Shown piece by piece: positions 28,811 to 36,936 of a stretch of DNA of 64,000 nucleotides. The DNA is from SURF-13 sp041695325 (GTDB taxonomy: Bacteria; Pseudomonadota; Gammaproteobacteria; SURF-13), in NCBI GenBank assembly GCA_041695325.1, contig JBGFRC010000024.1:29463-93462 (forward strand), written 5' to 3'. Position 1 is the stretch's first letter, and every line of letters begins with the position of its first letter. The position numbers were made by a program, and so were the translations under genes. The notes beneath the pieces were generated by a model. The model did no database searches. It was not told where the DNA came from and saw nothing but the letters and a program-made list of their open reading frames with translations.

Positions 28811-29305
28811 ATGATCAAAACCAAGACCGTTGAGATCACCGTCGGCCTGTTCGTGATCCTGGGTTTCGCCGCGCTGTTTTACCTCGCCATGCAGGTGAGC
28901 AATCTGAGCGCCTTCGGCGTCACCCGCATGGACGGCTACGGCGTGACGGCGCGTTTTGAAAACATCGGCAGCCTCAAGGTGGGCGCGCCGGTGACCATCG
29001 CCGGGGTGCGCGTGGGGCGCGTCACCGCCATCGGCATAGACCATAAAACGCAGGAAGCGGCCGTGCATCTCACCATTTCCTCCGAGCACGACGACATCCC
29101 GCTCGACACCACCGCGAGCATTCTTACCTCCGGGCTGCTGGGCGAACAATATGTGGGGTTGGAACCCGGCGGCGACGAAAACTCCTTGAAGGAAGGCGAC
29201 GAGATCAAGCTCACCCAATCGGCCCTGGTGCTGGAAAAGATCATCAGTCAGGTGCTGTTCAGCAAGGCGGCCGAGGGGCCCGGCGAGAATCCGGCCAAGA
29301 AATAG
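28811..29305 (+). CDS. mlaD: Phospholipid transporter substrate-binding MlaD
   Basis: Periplasmic MCE protein anchored by one N-terminal helix; hexamers form the lipid channel above MlaE. It has 164 residues from the ATG at 28811. Residues 8-27 form the anchor (VGLFVILGFAALFYLAMQV) and the single MCE domain spans about 38-120 (GYGVTARFENIGSLKVGAPV). GLLGEQYVGLEPGG is a family mark. Starts 1 base after the mlaE stop. Confidence 0.94.
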   Translation: MIKTKTVEITVGLFVILGFAALFYLAMQVSNLSAFGVTRMDGYGVTARFENIGSLKVGAPVTIAGVRVGRVTAIGIDHKTQEAAVHLTISSEHDDIPLDTTASILTSGLLGEQYVGLEPGGDENSLKEGDEIKLTQSALVLEKIISQVLFSKAAEGPGENPAKK

Positions 29306-29365
29306 ATTTGGCGCGTATTTTGCTGTAAAATCAGCAGTCATTCCGATCGGCGGTTATTCACTCAC

Positions 29366-29998
29366 ATGAAACGTCTGGCGTACTTATTCCTGGCGCTGTT
29401 CTGCGCCAGCAATGCAGTCTGGGCCATGGCCGAAGCGCCCGCTTCGGCCCAGGAGCTGGTGCAGAAACAAACCGAACTCCTGCTCAGCACATTCAAGGCC
29501 CAGCGCGAGCAAATCACCAAGGACCCGCAGCTCTTATACAAGCTGGCGGACGAGGTCGTGTTGCCGCATTTTGATTTCGAGAAGATGTCGAGCTGGGTGA
29601 TAGGCAAACACTGGCGCAGCGCGAGCCCGGAACAAAAGGCGCGCTTCGTGCAGGAATTCCGCACCCTGCTGGTGCGCACCTACGCCGTCGCCATGTACGA
29701 GTACACCGACCAGCAGGTGGTCTATCTGCCCTCCCGGAGCGATCCGGCCGCCAAGGAGACCACGGTGAAAGCCGAGGTGCGCCAGTCCGGCGGCGCGCCG
29801 CCGATTTCGGTCAGCCTCGACCTTTATCTCAAGGACGGCGCGTGGAAGGTGTATGACGTGACCATCGAGGGCACCAGTCTAGTCACCACCTACCGCAGCA
29901 GCTACGCGACTGAAATCCGCCAGTATGGCCTGGACAGCCTGATCGCCAAGCTTGCGGCACGCAACCAGCAGCACGTCAAGACCAGCACCAATCAATAA
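29366..29998 (+). CDS. mlaC: Periplasmic phospholipid carrier MlaC
   Basis: Soluble shuttle carrying phospholipid between the outer-membrane MlaA complex and MlaFEDB. It has 210 residues with an N-terminal signal peptide (about 1-24; MKRLAYLFLALFCASNAVWA). The Ttg2D/MlaC fold is shown by LADEVVLPHFDFEKMSSWVIG, WRSASPEQKARFVQEFRTLL and WKVYDVTIEGTSLVTTYR. A 60-base gap separates it from mlaD. MlaA is not in the window. Confidence 0.93.
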   Translation: MKRLAYLFLALFCASNAVWAMAEAPASAQELVQKQTELLLSTFKAQREQITKDPQLLYKLADEVVLPHFDFEKMSSWVIGKHWRSASPEQKARFVQEFRTLLVRTYAVAMYEYTDQQVVYLPSRSDPAAKETTVKAEVRQSGGAPPISVSLDLYLKDGAWKVYDVTIEGTSLVTTYRSSYATEIRQYGLDSLIAKLAARNQQHVKTSTNQ

Positions 29999-30042
29999 CT
30001 TCAATCAAAAAGTAGAAAGTCAAGTTTTGACCGTAAGCTACA

Positions 30043-30351
30043 ATGAGTAGCCTCAAGCCCGACCCGAATCAGGCAGGACGCTACCTGCTGTCCGGCGAGC
30101 TCACCTTCACCACCGTGCCCGCCGTGTATGAACAGGGCCACGCCATGTTCACCACCCCGACCACCACCCTCACCTTGCGCTTCATCAACGGTGCGGCGCG
30201 CACCGACAGCGCAGGCCTGGCGCTGCTGGTGGAATGGTTGCGCGAGGCACGCGAGCACGGCAAGACCCTGCGTTTTGAAAACATCCCCGCGCAGCTCAAG
30301 GACCTGGCGCGGGTCTCCGGTTTAGAGCGCGTGCTGCCGCTGGAAGGTTAG
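30043..30351 (+). CDS. mlaB: STAS-domain protein MlaB
   Basis: Small cytosolic STAS protein that binds MlaF and is needed for the stability and activity of the complex. It has 102 residues; the conserved Ser/Thr loop reads ARTDSAGLALLVEWLR, as in MlaB and SpoIIAA-like folds. The stop codon TAG (30349-30351) is part of the TTAG that borders the hairpin repeat copy B. Confidence 0.88.
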   Translation: MSSLKPDPNQAGRYLLSGELTFTTVPAVYEQGHAMFTTPTTTLTLRFINGAARTDSAGLALLVEWLREAREHGKTLRFENIPAQLKDLARVSGLERVLPLEG

Positions 30352-30499
30352 CAGGGTGTTGAGAAACAGCCTGCGTGCGGTGCAGGGAGGCACCGCCATT
30401 TTTCAAACACGGAAGTGTTTGAAAAATGAAGCAAAGCAAAAATCGCATTTTTGCTTTGCGTGGTTGATAAAGTCCAGGATGGATTTTATCAACACCCTG
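30352..30499 (+). repeat. Five-hairpin repeat, copy B
   Basis: 148 bases, flanked by TTAG on both sides (30348-30351 and 30500-30503). End sequences CAGGGTGTTGA and TCAACACCCTG are complementary. Inner hairpins: H1 30377-30396 (20 bases), H2 30397-30428 (32), H3 30431-30459 (29), H4 about 30462-30496 with the loop CCAGGATGG. Nearly identical to copy D at 41.7 kb. It begins directly after the mlaB stop and separates mlaB from ibaG. Confidence 0.85.
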
Positions 30500-30580
30500 T
30501 TAGGGAGGTCAGATCAAGTTTTCTCACTTTGTCATTGCGAGCGGGACGCCCATAATGCCGCGCCCGGAGTAAACCTCGCG

Positions 30581-30658
30581 GTGAGCATCGGATTCCTGTT
30601 CGTGGTTTCGCTGCTCGCGGTATTCTTGCTGCACAAGGGTTACAAGCTGCGTCATTAA
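30581..30658 (+). CDS. Possible 25-residue membrane peptide
   Basis: A GTG start at 30581 with GGAG about 11 bases upstream opens a frame of one hydrophobic helix and a basic end (SIGFLFVVSLLAVFLL then HKGYKLRH). It lies between repeat copy B and ibaG. The composition is that of real single-helix peptides, but there is no family support and the frame could be chance. Confidence 0.25.
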   Translation: MSIGFLFVVSLLAVFLLHKGYKLRH

Positions 30659-30659
30659 C

Positions 30660-30899
30660 ATGGAAGCCGCCACTATCAAGCATATGATCGAACAGGGCCT
30701 TGCGGACTGTCGCGCCGAGGTGACGGGCGACGGCGCGCACTTTGATGCGATCATCGTCAGCCCGGCGTTCGCTGGCAAAAACTCCCTGGCGCGCCACCGC
30801 ATGGTATACGCGGCGCTGGGCGAGGCCATGCGCTCCGCCATTCACGCCTTGTCCATGCGCACCTATACGCCTGAAGAGTACGCGGCGCAGGCCGGATAA
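30660..30899 (+). CDS. ibaG: BolA-family protein IbaG
   Basis: 79-residue BolA/YrbA protein, a family that works with monothiol glutaredoxins in Fe-S handling. The fold signature is complete: GDGAHFDAIIVSPAFAGKNSLARHRMVY, with the conserved Asp/His area, then YAALGEAMRSAIHALSMRTYTPEE. Its position between mlaB and murA is conserved in gammaproteobacteria. Confidence 0.93.
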   Translation: MEAATIKHMIEQGLADCRAEVTGDGAHFDAIIVSPAFAGKNSLARHRMVYAALGEAMRSAIHALSMRTYTPEEYAAQAG

Positions 30900-30908
30900 C
30901 GATCCTTC

Positions 30909-32168
30909 ATGGACAAACTTATCATCACCGGCGGCGTGCCGCTGAACGGCGATATCCGCATTTCCGGGGCGAAGAACGCCGCGCTACCCATCCTCACCGC
31001 GGCCCTGCTGACCGACCAGCCCCTGGTGCTCGGCAACATACCGCACCTGCACGACATCACCACCACCATGGAACTGCTCGGCCAGATGGGCGTGCGCATC
31101 ACCGTGGACGAGCGTATGAAGGTAGAGGTGGACACGCGCGCCATCCGCAATTTTCGCGCGCCTTATGAGCTGGTCAAAACCATGCGCGCCTCGATACTGG
31201 TGCTGGGTCCGCTGCTGGCGCGCTACGGCAAGGCCGTTGTGTCGCTGCCCGGCGGCTGCGCCATCGGCCCGCGCCCGGTTAACCTGCACCTGCAAGGCCT
31301 GCAGGCGATGGGCGCGGAGATCCGGGTGGAGAACGGTTACATCTACGCCACGGCCAAACGCCTGAAGGGCGCACACCTGGTCATGGACAAGGTCACCGTC
31401 ACCGGCACTGAGAACCTGATGATGGCGGCCACCCTGGCGCAGGGCGTCACCACCATTGAAAACGCCGCGCGTGAGCCGGAGGTGGTGGACCTGGCGCAAT
31501 GCCTGATCGGCATGGGCGCCAAGATCCACGGCGCAGGTACAGACAGCATTGTCATCGACGGCGTACCGGAGCTGCACGGCGCGAGCTACGGCATCCTGCC
31601 GGATCGCATCGAGACCGGCACTTATCTCACCGCCGCGGCCATGACCGGCGGGCGCATCAAGCTGCGCGAGGCGCGTCCCCACTCGCTGGAGGCCACTCTC
31701 AACAAGCTGCGTGAGACCGGCGCCGAGATCGAGACCGGCGCGGACTGGATCACGCTTGACATGCGCGGGCAGCGCCCCCAGGCGGTGAGCGTGCACACCG
31801 CGCCCTATCCGGCCTTCCCTACCGACATGCAGGCGCAATTCACCGCGCTTGACAGCGTCGCGCAGGGCGTCGCCACCATCACCGAGACGGTGTTTGAAAA
31901 CCGCTTCATGCACGTGCACGAGCTGAAGCGCATGGGCGCGCACATCGCGCTGGAAGGCAACACCGCCGTCATCACCGGCGTGGAGCGCCTCACCGGCGCG
32001 CCGGTGATGGCCACCGACTTACGCGCCTCGGCCAGCCTGGTGCTGGCGGGCCTGGTGGCGGAAGGTGAAACCGTGGTGGATCGCATTTATCATATAGACC
32101 GCGGCTATGAATGCATCGAGGAAAAACTGACCCAGCTCGGCGCGCGGATACAAAGGGTGCCTGGATAA
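30909..32168 (+). CDS. murA: UDP-N-acetylglucosamine 1-carboxyvinyltransferase
   Basis: First committed step of peptidoglycan precursor synthesis; the target of fosfomycin. It has 419 residues. The opening GGVPLNGDIRISGAKNAALP binds substrate, and the catalytic loop LPGGCAIGPRPVNLH has the active Cys, so it is expected to be fosfomycin-sensitive by family rule. Follows ibaG by 9 bases. Confidence 0.97.
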   Translation: MDKLIITGGVPLNGDIRISGAKNAALPILTAALLTDQPLVLGNIPHLHDITTTMELLGQMGVRITVDERMKVEVDTRAIRNFRAPYELVKTMRASILVLGPLLARYGKAVVSLPGGCAIGPRPVNLHLQGLQAMGAEIRVENGYIYATAKRLKGAHLVMDKVTVTGTENLMMAATLAQGVTTIENAAREPEVVDLAQCLIGMGAKIHGAGTDSIVIDGVPELHGASYGILPDRIETGTYLTAAAMTGGRIKLREARPHSLEATLNKLRETGAEIETGADWITLDMRGQRPQAVSVHTAPYPAFPTDMQAQFTALDSVAQGVATITETVFENRFMHVHELKRMGAHIALEGNTAVITGVERLTGAPVMATDLRASASLVLAGLVAEGETVVDRIYHIDRGYECIEEKLTQLGARIQRVPG

Positions 32169-32171
32169 ACC

Positions 32172-32259
32172 AGAGAAAAGAGGCAAGAGAAAAGATACAA
32201 GTAAATAAAGCATCGGTCATTTTTTTACTTTTCTCTTGTCTCTTGCCTCTTTTCTCTTG
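32172..32259. repeat. Long purine/pyrimidine inverted repeat
   Basis: The left arm (about 32172-32205, AGAGAAAAGAGGCAAGAG...) and right arm (about 32226-32259) are mostly complementary over about 30 bases, with a loop near TAAAGCATCGGTC. It is just downstream of murA and may be its terminator. Pieces of the same tract lie at 37711-37749 and 7331-7362. Confidence 0.6.
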
Positions 32260-32263
32260 CTAA

Positions 32264-32414
32264 GGAAGCTCTGAATAATTCCATCCAGGAATTATCAGAG
32301 CACGAAAAGCAAAAATGTGATTTTTACTTTTCTTCATTTTACAATCACATGCGTGATTGTAAAATGGCGGCACATCCATGTGCCGCAGGAAACTCTGAAT
32401 AAATCAGAGTTTCC
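32264..32414 (-). repeat. Five-hairpin repeat, copy C
   Basis: 151 bases in reverse orientation, flanked by CTAA on both sides (32260-32263 and 32415-32418; TTAG on the minus strand). Hairpins: H4 about 32269-32300 (loop ATCCAGG), H3 32304-32332 (29 bases), H2 32335-32366 (32), H1 32367-32386 (20), H0 32388-32414. Lengths and spacing equal those of copies B and D although stem sequences differ in paired positions. It lies between murA and hisG. Confidence 0.85.
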
Positions 32415-32431
32415 CTAATTAATTAGCTGAC

Positions 32432-33076
32432 ATGACCAATACCGCCCTGACTATTGCGCTGTCCAAAGGCCGCATCCTGCACGAGACGCTGCCGCTGCTC
32501 GCGCACGCCGGCGTCACGCCCGCCGAGGACGCGGACAAGAGCCGCAAGCTGATTCTCGCCACCGGCCGGCCGGATGTGAAGCTGCTCATCATACGCGCGG
32601 CGGACGTACCCACCTACGTGGAATACGGCGCAGCTGATCTGGGCGTGGCGGGCAAGGACGTGCTGATGGAATACGACGGCGACGGCCTGTATGAACCGCT
32701 GGACCTGAAAATCGCGCGCTGCCGCATGATGGTGGCCGGTCTGCCCAATACGCAACCGTCCGGCGCGCGCCTGCGCGTCGCCACCAAATACGTCAACGTC
32801 ACGCGGCGTTACTACGCCGAACGCGGCGAGCAAGTGGAGATCATCAAATTGTACGGTTCCATGGAGCTGGCGCCGCTGGTCGGCCTGGCCGAACGCATCG
32901 TGGACCTGGTGGACACCGGTGGCACGCTGAAGGCGAACGGCCTGGCGCCGCTGGAAACCATCGCCCACATCAGCGCGCGCTTGATCGTGAACAAGGCCGC
33001 CATGAAAATGAAGCACGCGCGCATCAAGGCGCTCATCGCCAAAGTCGCCGAGGCGGTGGAAATTGAAAAAAGATAG
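32432..33076 (+). CDS. hisG: ATP phosphoribosyltransferase, short form
   Basis: First step of histidine synthesis. It has 214 residues, the short HisG that lacks the C-terminal regulatory domain and works as a complex with HisZ, which is not in this window. Family motifs: TIALSKGRILHETLPLL, VPTYVEYGAADLGVAGKDVL and the PRPP loop VDLVDTGGTLKANGL. First of nine his genes in order G-D-C-B-H-A-F-I-E; repeat copy C lies directly upstream. Confidence 0.95.
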   Translation: MTNTALTIALSKGRILHETLPLLAHAGVTPAEDADKSRKLILATGRPDVKLLIIRAADVPTYVEYGAADLGVAGKDVLMEYDGDGLYEPLDLKIARCRMMVAGLPNTQPSGARLRVATKYVNVTRRYYAERGEQVEIIKLYGSMELAPLVGLAERIVDLVDTGGTLKANGLAPLETIAHISARLIVNKAAMKMKHARIKALIAKVAEAVEIEKR

Positions 33077-33129
33077 GCGCGAATTCATTCGCACGCCGGC
33101 CGAATCAATCCGGTCCTACGGATACTCCC

Positions 33130-34431
33130 ATGACTAATATCCTGCGACTCAACAGCATGGAACCCGGCTTCTGGGACAAGCTGGCACAACGCCTGGCCTG
33201 GGAGGAGGGCGTGGACGACGGCATCAGCGCCGGCGTGCGGGAGATCGTGCACGCGGTGCGCGCGCGCGGAGACGCGGCCCTGCTCGACTACACGCGTCGC
33301 TTTGATCGCGTCACGGCCTCTTCCGTCGCCGCGCTGGAGATTCCCAAGACGCGTCTTGCCCAGGCCCTGCAATCCCTCGCCGCCCCGCAGCGCGAGGCGC
33401 TGGAGACCGCCGCCACGCGCATCCATGATTATCACGCGCGGCAGAAGATCGAATCCTGGAGCTATCACGACAGCGACGGCACCTTGCTCGGCCAGCAGGT
33501 CACGCCCATCGAACGCGCCGGGATGTACGTGCCGGGCGGCAAGGCGGCCTATCCTTCTTCGGTGTTGATGAACGCCATCCCGGCCAAGGTCGCGGGCGTG
33601 ACGGAGCTCATCATGACCGTGCCCGCGCCGGACGGCGCGCTGAACGAACTGGTGCTGGCCGCCGCCAGCTTGGCGGAAGTGGATCGCGTGTTCACCGTGG
33701 GCGGGGCGCAGGCCATCGCCGCCCTGGCCTATGGCACCGAGACCCTGCCACGAGTGGACAAGATCGTCGGCCCAGGCAACATCTACGTCGCCACCGCCAA
33801 GCGCATGGTGTTCGGCGCGGTGGGCATAGACATGGTGGCCGGCCCGTCCGAGATATTGGTGCTGGCCGACGGCTCGGCCAACCCGGAGTGGGTTGCGATG
33901 GATTTATTCTCCCAAGCCGAGCATGACGAAGACGCGCGCGCCATGCTGGTGTCGCCCGATGCGGCCTTTCTCGGCCGGGTCGAGGCCGGCATTGCCCGGC
34001 TGCTGCCGGAAATGGAACGCGCGGCGACCATACGCGCGTCACTCGGCGCGCGCGCCGTGTTCATCCAGGTGCGCGATCTGGATCAAGCCGTGGAGGTGGC
34101 GAACTTCATCGCGCCGGAGCATCTGGAGTTGGCGCTCGACCATCCCGAAACGCTCAGCAGCCGCATCCGCAATGCGGGCGCGATCTTCCTCGGCCACCAC
34201 ACGCCGGAGGCGATCGGCGATTACTGCGCCGGCCCGAACCACGTGCTGCCCACCTCGCGCACCGCGCGCTACAGCTCACCGCTCGGCGTGTACGATTTTC
34301 AGAAACGCACCAGCCTGATTCAGTGCAGCGCCGCGAGCGCCGCGCGCCTCGGCCGGATCGCCTCCATCCTCGCGCGCGGCGAGGGTCTCACCGCGCATGC
34401 GCGTTCGGCGGAATATCGGATAAAACAGTAG
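33130..34431 (+). CDS. hisD: Histidinol dehydrogenase
   Basis: Zinc enzyme making the last two oxidations to histidine. It has 433 residues. Conserved: YVPGGKAAYPSSVLM, TVGGAQAIAALAYGTE, VGPGNIYVATAKR and the zinc/catalytic DLFSQAEHDE and IAPEHLEL. Follows hisG by 53 bases. Confidence 0.96.
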   Translation: MTNILRLNSMEPGFWDKLAQRLAWEEGVDDGISAGVREIVHAVRARGDAALLDYTRRFDRVTASSVAALEIPKTRLAQALQSLAAPQREALETAATRIHDYHARQKIESWSYHDSDGTLLGQQVTPIERAGMYVPGGKAAYPSSVLMNAIPAKVAGVTELIMTVPAPDGALNELVLAAASLAEVDRVFTVGGAQAIAALAYGTETLPRVDKIVGPGNIYVATAKRMVFGAVGIDMVAGPSEILVLADGSANPEWVAMDLFSQAEHDEDARAMLVSPDAAFLGRVEAGIARLLPEMERAATIRASLGARAVFIQVRDLDQAVEVANFIAPEHLELALDHPETLSSRIRNAGAIFLGHHTPEAIGDYCAGPNHVLPTSRTARYSSPLGVYDFQKRTSLIQCSAASAARLGRIASILARGEGLTAHARSAEYRIKQ

Positions 34432-34479
34432 CGAGTGGCGAGTAGCTAGAAAAAGGATGGGCGGAACGTGCTCTCCTCG

Positions 34480-34507
34480 CTACTAGCTACTAGCTACTAG
34501 CTACTAG
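34480..34507. repeat. Tandem heptamer CTACTAG x4
   Basis: Four perfect copies of CTACTAG between hisD and hisC. A related GCGAGTAGCTAG lies at 34438-34449 and could pair with it. The last copy is 8 bases before the hisC start, at the place of a Shine-Dalgarno, so repeat number might affect hisC translation. Confidence 0.8.
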
Positions 34508-34515
34508 TAACCTGT

Positions 34516-35601
34516 ATGAAAGAACCCCTCACGCAAATGGTGGAACGACTCATCCGCCCCGAAATCCACACCCTGTCCGCCTATCACGTGCCCGATGCGC
34601 GCGGGCTTATCAAGCTCGACGCCATGGAGAACCCCTATTCCTGGCCGGAGGAGATCAGGCAGGCGTGGCTGGAGGCGCTGCGCGCCGCCCCGCTCAACCG
34701 CTATCCCGATCCGGAGGCGCAAGCGCTTAAAGAGGGGCTGCGCGCCGCACTGAACGTGCCCGCTGACGCCGGACTCTTGCTCGGCAACGGCTCGGACGAG
34801 CTGATCCAGATGCTCGCCCTCGCGTTTGCGCAGCCTAGGCGGGTGATGCTCGCGCCGGAGCCCGGCTTTGTCATGTACCGCCTGATCGCGCTTTGGTGCG
34901 GCATGAGTTACGTGGGTGTGCCGCTGCGCGGCGATTTCGCGCTTGATCTCGATGCCGTGCGGGAGGCCATCTCGCGTCACCAGCCCGCGCTGGTGTTCAT
35001 CGCCTACCCCAACAACCCCAGCGGCAACCTGTTTGATGCAGCCGTGCTCCGGCGCATCATTGAAGAAAGCCCGGGGCTGGTGGTGCTGGACGAGGCCTAT
35101 CACGCCTTCGCCGGCGCCAGCTTCATGCAGGATGTCCTGCGCTACCCCAACCTGCTGGTGATGCGCACCCTGTCCAAGATGGGCCTCGCGGGTCTGCGCC
35201 TGGGGCTGCTTGCCGGCCACCCGGCGTGGCTTGATGAGGTCAATAAAACGCGTCTGCCGTATAACGTCAACGTGCTCACCCAGCTCAGCGTGGCGTTTGC
35301 CCTGCGCCATGCCCACATCTTGGAGCATCAGGCGCGGCTGATATGCGCCGAGCGCGAACGGCTGTTTATCGAGCTCGTCAAACTTCCCGGCGTCACGGCC
35401 TATCCCAGCCGCGCCAACTTCATTTTATTCCGCGCCGTAGCGGGACGCGCCGGTGAGCTGTTTGACTCCCTCAAGCAGTCCGGCGTGCTGATCAAAAACC
35501 TGCACGGCACGCACCCCCTGCTCAACGATTGTCTGCGTGTCACGGTCGGCACGGCACAGGAGAATGACGCTTTTATTACGGCGCTCCACAAGGCGTTGTA
35601 G
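34516..35601 (+). CDS. hisC: Histidinol-phosphate aminotransferase
   Basis: PLP aminotransferase of histidine synthesis. It has 361 residues. KLDAMENPY opens the fold, YPNNPSGN and VLDEAYHAF are the PLP ring contacts, and the Schiff-base Lys is in RTLSKMGLAGLRLG. It has no usual Shine-Dalgarno because the heptamer repeat runs up to the start. Confidence 0.95.
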   Translation: MKEPLTQMVERLIRPEIHTLSAYHVPDARGLIKLDAMENPYSWPEEIRQAWLEALRAAPLNRYPDPEAQALKEGLRAALNVPADAGLLLGNGSDELIQMLALAFAQPRRVMLAPEPGFVMYRLIALWCGMSYVGVPLRGDFALDLDAVREAISRHQPALVFIAYPNNPSGNLFDAAVLRRIIEESPGLVVLDEAYHAFAGASFMQDVLRYPNLLVMRTLSKMGLAGLRLGLLAGHPAWLDEVNKTRLPYNVNVLTQLSVAFALRHAHILEHQARLICAERERLFIELVKLPGVTAYPSRANFILFRAVAGRAGELFDSLKQSGVLIKNLHGTHPLLNDCLRVTVGTAQENDAFITALHKAL

Positions 35602-35623
35602 CGTAAAGCGCGCCAGTTTATTC

Positions 35624-35629
35624 TATAAT
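35624..35629 (+). promoter_or_regulatory. TATAAT box before hisB
   Basis: A perfect TATAAT hexamer 6 bases before the hisB ATG. No good -35 at 16-18 bases is seen (TTGTAG is 22 bases away) and the start of transcription would fall inside hisB, so it may be chance. Confidence 0.25.
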
Positions 35630-35635
35630 GTACGC

Positions 35636-36244
35636 ATGAGCACCCCGCCCCTACCCGCGCGCCAGGCCGACGTCACGCGCCTCACCAAAGAGACCCGGAT
35701 CAGCGTGACGCTCAATCTGGACGGCGGCGGTCAATCGCGCCTCAACAGCGGCATTCCCTTTCTCGACCACATGCTGGAGCAGATTGCGCGTCACGGGCTG
35801 GTTGATCTCACCGTGGACGCCAAGGGCGACCTGCACGTGGACGCGCACCACACGGTGGAGGACATCGGCATCACGCTGGGCCAGGCGCTTACCAAGGCGC
35901 TCGGCGACAAGCACGGCATCCGCCGCTACGGCCATGCCTGCGTGCCGCTGGATGAAGCCTTGTCGCGCGTGGTGATAGACCTGTCCGGACGCCCCGGGCT
36001 GGAGTATCACGTCGCCTTCCCGCGCGCGCGCGTCAGCGATTTCGACGTGGACCTGCTGCGCGAGTTTTTCCAGGGCTTCGTCAACCACGCCATGTGCACG
36101 CTGCACATAGATTGCCTGCGCGGCAAGAACGCGCACCACATCGCGGAGACCGTGTTCAAGGCCTTCGCGCGCGCGCTGCGCACGGCGGCGGAGATGGACG
36201 CGCGCATGCAGGGGCAACTGCCTTCCACCAAGGGAAAACTGTAA
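35636..36244 (+). CDS. hisB: Imidazoleglycerol-phosphate dehydratase
   Basis: Mn-dependent dehydratase of histidine synthesis. It has 202 residues, the monofunctional form without the histidinol-phosphatase domain of E. coli HisB. Metal-binding motifs are complete in both halves: FLDHMLEQIARHG, HVDAHHTVEDIGI and GKNAHHIAETVFKA. Start at the ATG at 35636. A separate histidinol-phosphatase must be elsewhere. Confidence 0.96.
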   Translation: MSTPPLPARQADVTRLTKETRISVTLNLDGGGQSRLNSGIPFLDHMLEQIARHGLVDLTVDAKGDLHVDAHHTVEDIGITLGQALTKALGDKHGIRRYGHACVPLDEALSRVVIDLSGRPGLEYHVAFPRARVSDFDVDLLREFFQGFVNHAMCTLHIDCLRGKNAHHIAETVFKAFARALRTAAEMDARMQGQLPSTKGKL

Positions 36245-36269
36245 CGCCGCTGTTTTTCTCCGTTTCCCG

Positions 36270-36923
36270 ATGGGCATCCTAAATAATGTAGTTGTGATTG
36301 ACTACGGCATGGGCAACCTGCGCTCGGTATCCAAGGCGCTGGAGCACGTGGCCGGCCCCGGCGCGCGGGTGGAAGTGACAAATGACGCGCAGCGTATCCG
36401 CGCGGCGCGGCGCGTGGTGTTCCCCGGCCAGGGCGCGATGCGCGACTGCATGAACGAGCTGGAGCGCCTCGGTTTGGATGACGTGGTGCGCGCCTGTGTA
36501 CGCGACAAGCCGTTCTTCGGCATTTGCATGGGCCTGCAGGCGCTCATGGACTTCAGCGAGGAAAATGACGGACGGGCGGGGCTCGGCGTCATTCCAGGAG
36601 AGGTGCGCCGCTTCGCCGAAAACCTGAGCGACCCGCTCACGCACGAGCGGCTCAAGATACCGCATATGGGCTGGAACGAAGTGCGCCAGACGCGCGCGCA
36701 TCCGTTGTGGCAAGGCATACCCGATAACAGCCGCTTCTATTTCGTGCACAGTTATTACGTCGTGCCCAGGGATGACTCCGCGTCCTGCGGGGAGACACGC
36801 TATCCGGCTGCGTTCACCGCGGCCGTGGCGGCCGCCAATATCTTCGCAGTGCAATTTCACCCGGAAAAGAGCCAGCGCGCCGGGCTCGCCCTGCTGGCCA
36901 ATTTTCTCAACTGGTCCCCTTGA
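36270..36923 (+). CDS. hisH: Imidazole glycerol phosphate synthase, glutaminase subunit
   Basis: Class I glutaminase delivering ammonia to HisF. It has 217 residues. The catalytic Cys is in FFGICMGLQAL and the His/Glu pair in VQFHPEKSQ; VIDYGMGNLRSV is the family N terminus. It forms a complex with HisF, encoded 0.8 kb downstream. Confidence 0.96.
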   Translation: MGILNNVVVIDYGMGNLRSVSKALEHVAGPGARVEVTNDAQRIRAARRVVFPGQGAMRDCMNELERLGLDDVVRACVRDKPFFGICMGLQALMDFSEENDGRAGLGVIPGEVRRFAENLSDPLTHERLKIPHMGWNEVRQTRAHPLWQGIPDNSRFYFVHSYYVVPRDDSASCGETRYPAAFTAAVAAANIFAVQFHPEKSQRAGLALLANFLNWSP

Positions 36924-36936
36924 ATCTGAGTGGCGC

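Noticed and set aside
30356..30658. 100-codon frame across hairpin repeat B
   Set aside because: Most of it is repeat sequence; only the last 25 codons look protein-like and are listed separately as a weak candidate.
35595..35629. Full promoter before hisB
   Set aside because: TATAAT is perfect but the nearest TTGNNN hexamer is 22 bases away and the start site would fall inside the gene.
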